Part shown: positions 1 through 7,809 of the stretch, one piece after another
Layout of the letters: each line of letters starts with the position of its first letter
Position numbering within the stretch: the stretch's first letter is position 1
From: JBFMAI01 sp964462635
Lineage (GTDB): Bacteria > Planctomycetota > Phycisphaerae > UBA1845 > Fen-1342
Length of the DNA: 26,664 bases
NCBI GenBank assembly: GCA_964462635.1
Contig: CAYWYJ010000043.1
Coordinates: 1 to 26,664 of the forward strand
Reading direction: 5' to 3'
Position numbers and translations under genes: made by a program
Notes under the pieces: generated by a model
What the model saw: the letters and a program-made list of their open reading frames with translations, nothing else
Told to the model about the DNA's origin: nothing
Databases searched by the model: none

Positions 1-57
1 GGCCCGGAGGTGGCGGCGGCCACGTTTGGGTGCCACCTGGGCGTGCGATAGAATTGC

Positions 58-73
58 ATCCGGATATCCGGAT
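58..73. promoter_or_regulatory. 16-bp perfect palindrome upstream of the dockerin-like gene
   Basis: ATCCGGATATCCGGAT is its own reverse complement and lies 55 bases before the GTG start at 129. Its size and place fit an operator for a dimeric regulator, but no regulator gene is nearby and there is only one copy in the window. Confidence 0.3.
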
Positions 74-128
74 ACGGACGTGGGTGCCGGGGCTGCGCCC
101 GCCCGGTGCAGCGGGAAAGGAGAACTCA

Positions 129-1175
129 GTGCCAACAACCAGTATGTGCCTGTGCGGCATTGCGGCGGCGGTCGTGCTCGGTCTGCTCGGATTGCCCCCC
201 GCGTCGTTGGGGCAAAGCGCCATTATCATTGACCACACGTGTACGAACCTCGGCGCGGTGCCGCCGGCGGCGATTGAGCAGGCCAGGCTCCTGCTCAAGG
301 TCGCGTACGGGCACACGTCGCACGGCAGCCAGCCGATCAGCGGCATGAACGAATTCAAGAACCCGCCGGGGTCGCTCTATTGGTGGGACCGCAACGGCAC
401 GCAGGGCGGCTTGTCGTTGTGGGACGGCACGCCCACCGGCGACCTGGGCAACCCGGACCGCGTGACCTGGGCGCTGTTGACGCGCGAGATGCTCAACGGC
501 TACGGGGCCGACCGCAACGTCGTCGTGTGGTCGTGGTGCGGGCAGGCGGACACGACGCCGGCCAACATCCAGCTTTACCTCGATCTGATGACCGGTCTCA
601 TCAACGACTACCCGAACGTCAAGTTCGTGTACATGACGGGGCACCTGAACGGCACCGGCGAAACGGGCAACCTGCACCTGCGGAACGAGCAGATCCGCGC
701 CTGGGTCCGCGGCACGGGCGGCATCCTGTTCGACTTCGCCGACATCGAAAGCTACGACCCGGACTACAACTACTTCCTGCCGCTGAACGCGAACGACAAC
801 TGCGACTACTGGATCGGCAGCGTGCCGCACAACTGGGCGGTCGAATGGTGCGCCGCGCATCCCGGGCAGTGCTCGTCCTGCTCGTGCGCCCATTCGCAGT
901 CCCTGAATTGCGACCTCAAGGGCCGGGCGTTCTGGTGGATGCTGGCGCGGCTGGCCGGCTGGCCCGGCCCCGGCGGCGTGCTCGTCGGCGACGTGAACTG
1001 CGACGGGCACGTGGATTTCGGCGACATCAACCCGTTCGTGCTGGCGATGTCCAACCCGGCCGCCTACGCCGCCCAGTACCCGAACTGCCCGTTCGGCAAC
1101 CGCGACATCAACAACGACGGGAAGTTCGACTTCGGCGACATCAACCCCTTTGTGGCCCTGCTGGCCGGACCCTGA
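129..1175 (+). CDS. Secreted protein with C-terminal dockerin-like repeats
   Basis: A 348-residue exported protein. I place the start at GTG 129, seven bases after the AAAGGAG at 116-122; the frame stays open upstream but lacks a ribosome site there. Residues 1-28 form a signal peptide (Leu/Ala-rich core ending near SLGQ). The central part (about 30-285) belongs to no family I can name with confidence; it holds a GHTSHGSQ motif, a YMTGHLNG motif and a Cys-rich stretch near 245-265, which loosely suggests an SGNH-like or other hydrolase fold. The last 60 residues hold two Asp/Asn loops (DVNCDGHVDFGD and DINNDGKFDFGD), each followed by INPFV, as in calcium-binding dockerin-like modules that end many planctomycete extracellular proteins. 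Such modules usually dock a protein to a partner or the cell surface. Gene calling is secure; the function is unknown. Confidence 0.75.
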   Translation: MPTTSMCLCGIAAAVVLGLLGLPPASLGQSAIIIDHTCTNLGAVPPAAIEQARLLLKVAYGHTSHGSQPISGMNEFKNPPGSLYWWDRNGTQGGLSLWDGTPTGDLGNPDRVTWALLTREMLNGYGADRNVVVWSWCGQADTTPANIQLYLDLMTGLINDYPNVKFVYMTGHLNGTGETGNLHLRNEQIRAWVRGTGGILFDFADIESYDPDYNYFLPLNANDNCDYWIGSVPHNWAVEWCAAHPGQCSSCSCAHSQSLNCDLKGRAFWWMLARLAGWPGPGGVLVGDVNCDGHVDFGDINPFVLAMSNPAAYAAQYPNCPFGNRDINNDGKFDFGDINPFVALLAGP

Positions 1176-1229
1176 GCCGCCGCGGCCGTGACCGCCGCGA
1201 TGGTCCGGGCGCAAAGCCTGCGCGAAGTC

Positions 1230-1265
1230 GCCGCCCGTCCGCGCCGCGGGGCGCGGCTGGGCGGC
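1230..1265 (+). terminator. GC-rich hairpin after the dockerin-like gene
   Basis: Two nested 7-bp arms (GCCGCCC/GGGCGGC outside, CCGCGCC/GGCGCGG inside) surround a 4-base loop, 54 bases after the stop at 1175. There is no T-run, so this is either a weak terminator or a structural hairpin. It sits just before the promoter of the next gene. Confidence 0.4.
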
Positions 1266-1296
1266 GGCGTTGCTTCCGCCACGCCGCCAGGCCGAG

Positions 1297-1305
1297 TGGT
1301 ATACT
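1297..1305 (+). promoter_or_regulatory. Extended -10 promoter for the cstA-like gene
   Basis: TGGTATACT matches an extended -10 (TGnTATAAT) 48 bases before the GTG start at 1354. No good -35 is visible at normal spacing, which is usual for extended -10 promoters. Confidence 0.45.
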
Positions 1306-1353
1306 GAGCGCCGGCACTGCCGAGCAAGTCATTCACCTGCCTGGAGGCCGGTC

Positions 1354-3504
1354 GTGAGTGTGCTGATCATCGTGCTGGTGGCGGGGGTGGCGCTGGTTCT
1401 GGGCGGGCGCTTCTACGCCCCGGTCATCGCCCGCGTGCTGGGCGAGCACCGCGAGCGGCCGACGCCCGCCGCCCTGGTCAACGACGGCCGGGACTTCGTC
1501 CCGACGCCGACGCCGGTCGTGTTCGCGCACCATTTCGCGTCCATCGCGGGCGCCGGGCCGATCGTCGGGCCGGTGCTGGCCATCTACTACGGCTGGTTGC
1601 CGGCGTTGTTGTGGATCGTGCTGGGCGGCATCTTCCTGGGGGCCGTCCACGACTTCGCCGCCACGCACATCACCATGCGCGAGGGCGGCAAGAACCTGGC
1701 GGTCGTGGCGCGGCGTTACCTGGGGCCGGCCGCGTTCGCCATGATGATCGTCATGCTCGTGGCGCTGCTGGTCCTGGTGTGCGCCGCGTTTCTCGACCTG
1801 TCGGCGACGGCGTTGACCTCGCAGGTGCCCGTGCGGGTGCTCGGACTCGGGGAGGACCAGACGCTCCTGCGGTCGCGGCAGGCCGTGTTCTTCACCGCGG
1901 AGGCCCCGACCGGCGCGGACTCGGTCGACGCCGTGGGCCTGCTCACGGCGCTACGCACGCCGTTCGAGCAGCGCGAAGCCGCGTTGAGTGACGCGGCCGT
2001 CGTGACGGCCACCGAACCGGGCCGGGCGTGGCGGATTCAGGACGGTCGGAACACCTACCACGTCGCCCTGGGCCGCGACGCCGGCGGCGCGGGGCGGCTG
2101 GAGGTGCGGCACGCGGTGGCGGTGGTCGGCGGCATCGCGTCCACGTCGGTCATCGTCATCACCGCGTTCAGCCCGCTGATCGGGTTTCTGTACATCAAGC
2201 GCAAGACTCCGGTCTGGATCTGTTCGCTGCTGGCCATCGGCGTCTGCGCGGTGTCGATCGGGATCGGCCTGTACTTCCCCGTCACCGTCCAGCCGCAGAC
2301 CTGGAAGCTGATGATCAGCGCCTACGTGCTGGTGGCCGCGGGCGTGCCCGTGTGGCTGTTCCTGCAAAGCCGCGACTTCATCAACGTCCACATCCTGTAC
2401 GTGGGCATCGTGTTCTTGGTCATCGCGCTGGTGGCGGCGGCGGTGCGCGGGGGTGGGGCGTTTCTGACCAGCGGTTCCCTGCCGCTGAGCAACTGGCTGG
2501 CCGCGAGCGCGCATCCGAAGCTCGGCCCCGGGTGGCCGATCCTGTTCATCACGATTGCCTGCGGCGCGGTCAGTGGATTCCACAGCCTCTGTGCCGGCGG
2601 CACGACCTGCAAGCAGCTTCGCACGGAGGTCGCGGCGCGGCACGTCGGCTACTACGCCATGCTGCTGGAGAGCTTCCTCGCCGTGTGCGTCGTGGGCTGC
2701 CTCATCGTCGGGCTGTCGCTGCTGAGCTACGAGCACTATTGCTACCCGGCCAGCGGCAAGGGCAACGCCGTCCTCACCTTCGCCCTGGCGGTCGGCAACA
2801 CGAGCAACCTGGGGTTGGGGATTCCAGTCGCGTTCGGCGTGCTGGGGGCGATGCTGCTGCTGGAGGGGTTCCTGGTCACCACGCTCGACACGGCCATCCG
2901 CTTGACGCGCTACATGCTTGAGGAAGGTTGGGCCACGCTGCTGCGGCGATACGACGTGTTCGCGGGCGTAGCGCGCGGCACCGATGGGCCCGCGGCGCAG
3001 CGCGGCGCGACCGAGATGACCGGGGCCGCCGGCCTGAGCATCGAGCGCCCCGACCTGCGTCCCGCGCCGCCGCCGCGACCGATCGAGACGCACGGCCTGT
3101 TGCGGGCGGGGCTGCTGACGATCCGGTACTACTGGGTCAATTCGGGGATCGCGGTGGCGTTGATGCTGCTGCTGGGGTGGGGCAACGGCTACAACGTGGT
3201 GTGGAAGATCTTCGGGTCGGCCAACCAGCTTCTGGCCGCGCTGGCCCTGGTGGTGGCGAGCTGCTGGCTGCTGGCCCGGCACCGGCCGGTGTGGTACACG
3301 CTGCTGCCGGCGGTGTTCATGCTGGCCACCTCGGTGTACTCCCTGGTGTATCTGCTCCGCACGCAGTACCTCGCGCAGTGGCCCGCCTCGGCACCGCTGG
3401 CGATTACCTCGATCATCGTGCTGGCCATGACCGCGGGGATCGTCGTGACCGCCATCGCACGCTTCGCGCGCGGCGCTCGCGCCGCCACGGTGCCGGCGGC
3501 CTGA
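1354..3504 (+). CDS. cstA: CstA-family carbon starvation / peptide (pyruvate) transporter
   Basis: An integral membrane protein of 716 residues in the CstA family, whose members import peptides or pyruvate. The start is GTG 1354, set by GGAGG at 1343-1347; the open frame upstream has no membrane segment. Family hallmarks are PVVFAHHFASIAGAGPIVGP near residue 55, the GAVHDFAATH stretch near 105, a GAVSGFHSLCAGGTTCKQL segment near 405, and WNIFG-like WKIFGSANQLLAAL near the C-terminus. Many hydrophobic helices are visible. About 110 residues (roughly 150-262), mostly soluble, are inserted between two early helices where classical CstA has a short loop. The gene stands alone: no LytTS-type regulator or small YbdD-type partner lies next to it. 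Substrate cannot be told from sequence. Confidence 0.9.
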   Translation: MSVLIIVLVAGVALVLGGRFYAPVIARVLGEHRERPTPAALVNDGRDFVPTPTPVVFAHHFASIAGAGPIVGPVLAIYYGWLPALLWIVLGGIFLGAVHDFAATHITMREGGKNLAVVARRYLGPAAFAMMIVMLVALLVLVCAAFLDLSATALTSQVPVRVLGLGEDQTLLRSRQAVFFTAEAPTGADSVDAVGLLTALRTPFEQREAALSDAAVVTATEPGRAWRIQDGRNTYHVALGRDAGGAGRLEVRHAVAVVGGIASTSVIVITAFSPLIGFLYIKRKTPVWICSLLAIGVCAVSIGIGLYFPVTVQPQTWKLMISAYVLVAAGVPVWLFLQSRDFINVHILYVGIVFLVIALVAAAVRGGGAFLTSGSLPLSNWLAASAHPKLGPGWPILFITIACGAVSGFHSLCAGGTTCKQLRTEVAARHVGYYAMLLESFLAVCVVGCLIVGLSLLSYEHYCYPASGKGNAVLTFALAVGNTSNLGLGIPVAFGVLGAMLLLEGFLVTTLDTAIRLTRYMLEEGWATLLRRYDVFAGVARGTDGPAAQRGATEMTGAAGLSIERPDLRPAPPPRPIETHGLLRAGLLTIRYYWVNSGIAVALMLLLGWGNGYNVVWKIFGSANQLLAALALVVASCWLLARHRPVWYTLLPAVFMLATSVYSLVYLLRTQYLAQWPASAPLAITSIIVLAMTAGIVVTAIARFARGARAATVPAA

Positions 3505-3572
3505 CGCGGGTCGTTCACCGCGGCGACGCGGGACCGCCGGAGGCCGCCGAGAACAGAGGCCGCCTCTCAACT

Positions 3573-3606
3573 CCCCTCCCTTTCAGGGGAGGGGTTGGGG
3601 GAGGGT
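3573..3606 (+). repeat. Family B hairpin repeat, copy 1 (short loop)
   Basis: CCCCTCCC and GGGAGGGG pair around the 6-base loop TTTCAG, followed by TTGGGGGAGGGTC. The same arms and tail occur at 13787-13850 and, reversed, at 19755-19922. It lies 68 bases after the cstA stop and could act as a rho-independent-like terminator, although it lacks a T-run. Confidence 0.7.
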
Positions 3607-3735
3607 CGAATCTCCCGCCAAGACCGCCGCCCTGATTCGCTCGTTCCTGTCGGCGTCCCCGAGTCCGCGACGTTTCCGGCGATCCTTGTACTGCGGCGGT
3701 GGCTCCTGGCCGGCCACCGCCCCGCAGGGGCGGGC

Positions 3736-3947
3736 GTCAATAGCCGGGGGCGAAGCGGGCGAAGCTCGCTGAAGCCCCCGGTCGAGAAGGAAGTACACCT
3801 CTCAGCCCCGAGGGGGCGACCGAAATCGTCCCGGCGGTGCAGACTGCCGCCCTTTCAGGGCGGAAGAGCAACGAGCATACCCCGTCCACCCGGGGGGCTC
3901 GGCCGGTCCCGACGCGTCGGGACCGGCCAGCGCCCCCGGCTATTGAC
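3736..3947. repeat. MITE-like element with perfect 17-bp terminal inverted repeats
   Basis: GTCAATAGCCGGGGGCG at 3736-3752 is exactly matched in reverse complement at 3931-3947. Both ends are flanked outside by GC hairpins (CGCCCCGCAGGGGCG near 3720; CCCCCGCGGGG near 3951). Inside lie further hairpins, including CCGCCCTTTCAGGGCGG near 3848 and the 28-bp palindrome at 3901-3928. No coding capacity, so this is a non-autonomous element or a large structured RNA/DNA repeat. Confidence 0.65.
3901..3928. repeat. 28-bp perfect palindrome
   Basis: The half-site GGCCGGTCCCGACG is followed at once by its exact reverse complement, with no spacer. It lies just inside the right end of the inverted-repeat element. 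It could extrude as a cruciform or fold as a loopless hairpin in RNA. Confidence 0.7.
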
Positions 3948-4078
3948 CACGGCCCCCGCGGGGCGAGGGTAGCTCGCCGGATGCGTCGCGCACCCGCGTA
4001 CCCTGCGCTCGCGACGCTCACTTGACGCCCGCGGCCGGCGCGGCTATCGGTGAGGCGGGACGAACCGAAAGGGCCGTC

Positions 4079-4510
4079 ATGGGCTACGAAATCACCACCG
4101 TTGACCTGTGGTTCGGGGAGGTGGACGACCGCCCCGGGGCGCTGGCCGAGAAGCTCGAAGCGTTGCTGCGGGCGGGGGCGAACCTCGAGTTCGCCATTAT
4201 GCGCCCCGCGTCCGACGTGCTGGCCGGCACCTCGTTGCTGTTCGTGGCCCCCCTCGTGGGTGAAGCTCAGACGCGGGCGGCGCGCGAGGTCGGCCTCGAC
4301 CGCTCGGCGGCCCTGCACGCCCTGCGCATCATCGGGCCGGACCGCCCCGGGCAGGTCGCCGGCATCGCCCGCACGCTGGCCGACGCCGGCATCCGCGTGT
4401 GCGGGCTGTGGGCCGCCGTCATCGGCGAGCAGAGCGTGCAGTACTTGCGTCTGGAATCGAGCGCGGACGCCAAACGGGCGGCGCAGCTTCTGGCCCCGCG
4501 GCTGGTGTAG
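4079..4510 (+). CDS. ACT-domain protein
   Basis: A 143-residue soluble protein made of two ACT-like halves. The first half has WFGEVDDRPGALAEKLEALLRAGANLEF and the second RIIGPDRPGQVAGIARTLADAGI, each showing the D-x-P-G-x-(L/V) turn that begins an ACT fold. ACT domains bind amino acids and usually regulate an attached enzyme; here there is no enzyme domain, so it may be a stand-alone sensor. The start ATG 4079 has AAAGGG five bases upstream. It converges with tadA on the other strand, 36 bases away. No neighbour points to a specific amino-acid pathway. Confidence 0.8.
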   Translation: MGYEITTVDLWFGEVDDRPGALAEKLEALLRAGANLEFAIMRPASDVLAGTSLLFVAPLVGEAQTRAAREVGLDRSAALHALRIIGPDRPGQVAGIARTLADAGIRVCGLWAAVIGEQSVQYLRLESSADAKRAAQLLAPRLV

Positions 4511-4546
4511 CCCGCCGCCGCCCGCGGCGCGCGGGCGGGGCCCCGT

Positions 4547-5029
4547 TCACTTCTCGCCCAGCTCCCGCCGCCGCCGAAAGAAGTCCCGCAAGAGCTCTGC
4601 CGCCGGTTCGGCCAGCACGCCGGACACGGTGGGTATCCGGTGGTTCAGCCGCGGGTCCTGCGTGATGGTGAACAGGGAGCCGCAGGCCCCGGCCTTGGCG
4701 TCGGTCGCCCCGTAGACCAGCCGCTCGACCCGGGCCAGCACCAGCGCGCCGGCGCACATCACGCACGGCTCCAGCGTCACGTACATCGTGCAGCCCTCCA
4801 GGCGCCATTGGCCGAGGTACCCGGCGGCGGCGGTGAGGGCGATCATCTCCGCGTGGGCCGTCGGGTCCTGGAGCTGCTCGCGCTGGTTGTAGCCGCGGCC
4901 GATGATGCGGCCGTCCCGTACGACCACCGCGCCGATGGGCACGTCCTCGGCGGGCAGCGCTTGCCGCGCCAACGCCAGGGCCTCCTCCATGAAGCGTCGG
5001 TCCTGCTCGTCGGTGTCGTGTCGGCGCAT
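4547..5029 (-). CDS. tadA: tRNA-specific adenosine deaminase
   Basis: A 160-residue zinc deaminase that converts adenosine 34 to inosine in tRNA-Arg(ACG), widening codon reading. The cytidine-deaminase fold is complete: HAE at 59-61 (zinc His and catalytic Glu) and PCVMC at 88-92 (zinc ligands Cys89 and Cys92). The C-terminal DPRLNHRI and LLRDFFRRRR stretch is typical of TadA rather than of guanine or cytosine deaminases. Length matches the family. It is divergent from the cyclodeaminase-family gene, with 80 bases between the starts; a TATTAT box at 5065-5070 lies in this gap. The start ATG 5029 has only a weak ribosome site. Confidence 0.92.
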   Translation of the reverse strand: MRRHDTDEQDRRFMEEALALARQALPAEDVPIGAVVVRDGRIIGRGYNQREQLQDPTAHAEMIALTAAAGYLGQWRLEGCTMYVTLEPCVMCAGALVLARVERLVYGATDAKAGACGSLFTITQDPRLNHRIPTVSGVLAEPAAELLRDFFRRRRELGEK

Positions 5030-5064
5030 GGGCGATCCGTTTGGCGGGGCGCGGGCCGCGTCGT

Positions 5065-5070
5065 ATTATG
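5065..5070 (+). promoter_or_regulatory. Possible -10 box before the cyclodeaminase-family gene
   Basis: TATTAT stands out in a GC-rich gap between two divergent genes and lies 40 bases before GTG 5110. No clear -35 is seen. Confidence 0.3.
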
Positions 5071-5109
5071 CCCGCGGACGGGGCCGTCGTCCTCTTGGGA
5101 GCCCACGCC

Positions 5110-5691
5110 GTGGCTGAAACTTCGCTGACCGACCTCTCGGTGGCCGACTTTCTCGCGCGTCTGGCGTCGACGCAGCCGACGCCGGGCGGGGGCAGTGTGG
5201 CCGCGCTGACGGGGGCGTTGGCCGCGTCGCTCGGGCGCATGGTGGCGGGCTTCACGGTGGGCCGGCCCAAGTTCGCCGCGGTCGAGCCGCAAGTGCGCGG
5301 TTTAGCCGAACGTTTGGCCCGGGCCGCCGAGCTGTTTGCGCGACTCATTGACGAGGATGCGGCGGCGTACGAGCTGCTGAGCGGCGCGCTCAAGATGGAC
5401 AAGAGTGATCCCGCGCGGGCGGAGCGCGTGCGACAAGCCGCCGGCGTCGCGGCCCGGGTGCCGCTGGAGACGGCGGCCCTGGGGGCGGCGGCGTGGGCTG
5501 ACCTGGAGCAACTGCACGCCGTCGGTAACCCCCTGCTGCGCAGCGACGCCCAGGCGGCGATGCACTTGGCCCGGGCGGCGGTCCTGGCGGCGGCGGCCAA
5601 CGTGCGGGCCAACCTCTCGTTTCTGCACGCGGAAGATCGCGCGGAGGTGGGCCGTCAGCTTGAGCACGCGCTCGCCCGGGTGACGGACTAG
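5110..5691 (+). CDS. Cyclodeaminase / cyclohydrolase-family protein (FTCD-like)
   Basis: A 193-residue, mostly helical protein of the formiminotransferase-cyclodeaminase C-terminal family, which includes bacterial methenyl-tetrahydrofolate cyclohydrolase FchA. The family signature PTPGGGSVAALTGALAASL occurs near residue 23-41, and the later DAQAAMHLARAAVLAAAANV segment is also typical. The start is GTG 5110 with GGGAG at 5097-5101; ATG 5068 in frame is possible but has no ribosome site. It probably acts in one-carbon folate metabolism (cleavage of formimino- or methenyl-THF), but the substrate cannot be fixed from sequence. Its stop codon overlaps that of the convergent mannosyltransferase gene in a shared CTAG. 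Confidence 0.85.
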   Translation: MAETSLTDLSVADFLARLASTQPTPGGGSVAALTGALAASLGRMVAGFTVGRPKFAAVEPQVRGLAERLARAAELFARLIDEDAAAYELLSGALKMDKSDPARAERVRQAAGVAARVPLETAALGAAAWADLEQLHAVGNPLLRSDAQAAMHLARAAVLAAAANVRANLSFLHAEDRAEVGRQLEHALARVTD

Positions 5692-7040
5692 CCCGACCAT
5701 TCCTGCATGCCGAAGCGAAACGCCCAGGCCACCTGGACGAGCACGAGGAAGATCAACAGGACATGTCGGGCCGCCGCCGGCCATTCGCGCCGACACCAGG
5801 CGGCCAACACGATGAACGCGGGGACGGCGACGGCGGTGTAGCGGGCGATGGGCTCGATGCCGAAGTTGGCCCCGCCGCCGGCGCTGTAGGCGTGCAGGAA
5901 GATCAGCGGCCCCAGCAACAGCAGGGGCCGGAAGCCGCGGGGGACGCGGGGCAGCCCGGCCAGACTGAGAAACAGAATGAACAGGTTCAGCGGGGTGTTC
6001 CACATCAGCGTGTTGGCCGCGTTGACCAGCCCGATCGGCGGCGCGAACAGGAGCAGGTTGCGGAAATACTTGAACTGTTCCCACACCGGCGTGAGCGTCA
6101 GGAACGCGACCCAGTCCGCACGGCTGCGGTCGGGGACCCAGCCCGCCTTGAAGTTGTCCACGTAGACCAGCGGCGACCCGAACCGCCACGTCAGGTAGCC
6201 GGCGTACGCCAGCGCCCCCGCAGTGGCGACGAGCCCCAGCGGGACGAGCAGGGCCAGGCGACGTCCGCGGGACCGGTCGCCGTTGAACCACCAGGCCAAC
6301 AATAGAACGATGGCGATGGCCAGGGCCGTCGGGCGCGCCGCGGTGGCCAGGCCGCAGACGACGGCCGCCGGCCAAAAAGCGCGGCGATCCATCAGCCACA
6401 GCGCCGCCACCATCAGCAACAGCGTGAGCCCCTCCGCGTAACCGTAGCTGTAGTAGACCGCCGGCGGCCAGCAGAAGGTCAGGGTGACGGTCCACAAAGC
6501 GGTCGGTTCGTCGATGCGCCGCTGGACCCACAGGTACAGCAGGATGCCCGCCGCCAGCGCACACAGGTGGGCCACCAGCACCATCGCCTGATTGACGCTG
6601 ATCAACCGCGTGCATGGCTGACACAGTAGCGGAAACAGCGGGAAGAACGCGATGTTCTGTTCGAGCTTGTGGCGGTCCTGGGTGTCCGGCGGCGGGACTT
6701 CGTAGCGGTACCCGCCGCGGATGATCGAGGCGTAGTGGACCCCGTCGAAGCGGCACAGCGGCGCGAAGTCGGTCATCCGGTCGACGAAGGCGCGGTACTC
6801 GGCGGTGGGGCGCGTGGTGGCCATCTCGCGCCAGCGGCGAATGTGCTTCTCCAGGGGCGGGTCGATCTGGTGCTCGATGCGAAAGAGCGTGAAGGCCCCG
6901 CAGTACGTGGCGGTCCACGTCAGCAGCCGCGTCGCGGCGAAGATCAGAATGACAAGCAGCAGGCCGCGTCCCACGCCGCCCGGCGCCGGGGGCCGTTCGG
7001 GCTCGCCGTGGGGGTCTGCAAACAGTAGCGGTCTGCTCAT
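5688..7040 (-). CDS. PIG-V-like membrane mannosyltransferase
   Basis: A 450-residue protein with about ten membrane helices. After a short cytoplasmic N-terminus and one helix it has a large external loop containing the pair RFDGVHYASIIRGGY (about residue 97-111) and FFPLFPLL (about 132-139). These match the conserved D-x-x-x-Y and FFPLyP motifs of the PIG-V/GT-C mannosyltransferase family, which use a lipid-linked sugar donor. The remaining helices include an AARPTAL segment, also common in this group. It is the last gene of the minus-strand run and starts 22 bases after the pgeF stop, with no obvious ribosome site. Likely role: glycosylation of a lipid or surface polymer; the acceptor is unknown. 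Confidence 0.8.
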   Translation of the reverse strand: MSRPLLFADPHGEPERPPAPGGVGRGLLLVILIFAATRLLTWTATYCGAFTLFRIEHQIDPPLEKHIRRWREMATTRPTAEYRAFVDRMTDFAPLCRFDGVHYASIIRGGYRYEVPPPDTQDRHKLEQNIAFFPLFPLLCQPCTRLISVNQAMVLVAHLCALAAGILLYLWVQRRIDEPTALWTVTLTFCWPPAVYYSYGYAEGLTLLLMVAALWLMDRRAFWPAAVVCGLATAARPTALAIAIVLLLAWWFNGDRSRGRRLALLVPLGLVATAGALAYAGYLTWRFGSPLVYVDNFKAGWVPDRSRADWVAFLTLTPVWEQFKYFRNLLLFAPPIGLVNAANTLMWNTPLNLFILFLSLAGLPRVPRGFRPLLLLGPLIFLHAYSAGGGANFGIEPIARYTAVAVPAFIVLAAWCRREWPAAARHVLLIFLVLVQVAWAFRFGMQEWSG

Positions 7041-7062
7041 GGGGTCGGGTTAGCGGGCGGCG

Positions 7063-7809
7063 TCAGCCCGCGGTCAGTGCCGCCAACAGCGCGAAGTGAC
7101 CGCAGCCGGCCCCCTCACGCCGATACGAGAAGAACACGTCGTTGCGGCACATCGTACAGAGTTCGGCGATTTCCACGCGGTCGGCCGGCACGCCGGTTTC
7201 GAGCAGTTGCACGCGGTTGGCCGTCCACAGGTCGAAGAACCGCCGGCCGTCGCGCTCCACGAAGCACCGGTCGCGGTCGGTGAGGCCGGCGGCGGCCTCA
7301 TAGACTTCGGGGCCGACTTCGTAACAGCACGGGCCGGCCCCGGGGCCGACGCCGGCCCACAGGTCGTCGGAGCGGCAGTCGAAGCGCGTCGTCATCTGCT
7401 CCACGAGCCGGGCGGTCAGCCGGGCCACCGTACACCGCCAACTCGCGTGGACCAGACCGAGCACGCGCCGCACGGGGTCCGCGACGAGCACCAGCGGGCA
7501 GTCGGCGGAGAAGGCCATCAGCGGCAGCTCGGGCAGCGCGGTGATCACGCCGTCGGTCTCGGCCAGCGGCCCGCCCGTCCAGGGGTCTGCGACGACGGTG
7601 ATCTGCCGGCCGTGGACCTGCTCGCAATGGCACAGCCGCTGCGGGTTCAGGCCCCAGTCGGCGACCATTTGGCGGCGCTCGTCCGCGTGGTCGCCGTTGC
7701 GCGGGGCCAGGTTCTCGGGTCGCGTCGAGAAGGCGTGGACCAGGCCCGTGACCTGCCGCAAGCGGTCGAACTGGGCATAGCGACGTGGCGCGACTTGAAC
7801 AAAGTGCAT
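7063..7809 (-). CDS. pgeF: PgeF/YfiH family protein (peptidoglycan editing factor, multicopper-like)
   Basis: A 248-residue protein of the DUF152/YfiH family, known as purine nucleoside phosphorylase-like and as the peptidoglycan editing factor that removes wrong L-Ser from muropeptides. Seen motifs: CEQVHG with the metal His, SADCPLVLV with the metal Cys, VHASWRCTVA with the second His (the usual form is HAGWRG), GPGAGPCCYEVG, and CTMCRNDVFFSYRREG near the end. All three expected metal ligands are present. Its ATG overlaps the stop of the upstream dehydrogenase by one base (TGATG), so the two are probably translationally coupled. Confidence 0.9.
   Translation of the reverse strand: MHFVQVAPRRYAQFDRLRQVTGLVHAFSTRPENLAPRNGDHADERRQMVADWGLNPQRLCHCEQVHGRQITVVADPWTGGPLAETDGVITALPELPLMAFSADCPLVLVADPVRRVLGLVHASWRCTVARLTARLVEQMTTRFDCRSDDLWAGVGPGAGPCCYEVGPEVYEAAAGLTDRDRCFVERDGRRFFDLWTANRVQLLETGVPADRVEIAELCTMCRNDVFFSYRREGAGCGHFALLAALTAG

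Larger units (their letters stand above)
3505..4078. other. Gene-free gap filled with hairpin repeats
   Basis: No reading frame here resembles a protein. It holds one family B repeat (3573-3606), a 212-bp element with perfect terminal inverted repeats (3736-3947), internal GC hairpins near 3808 and 3847-3863, and a 28-bp palindrome (3901-3928). The rest, including 3967-4060, shows nothing I recognise apart from the ribosome site AAAGGG at 4068-4073 of the next gene. Confidence 0.7.

Noticed and set aside
1951..3570. 539-codon minus-strand frame opposite cstA
   Set aside because: Antisense shadow of a conserved transporter, with no recognisable motif.
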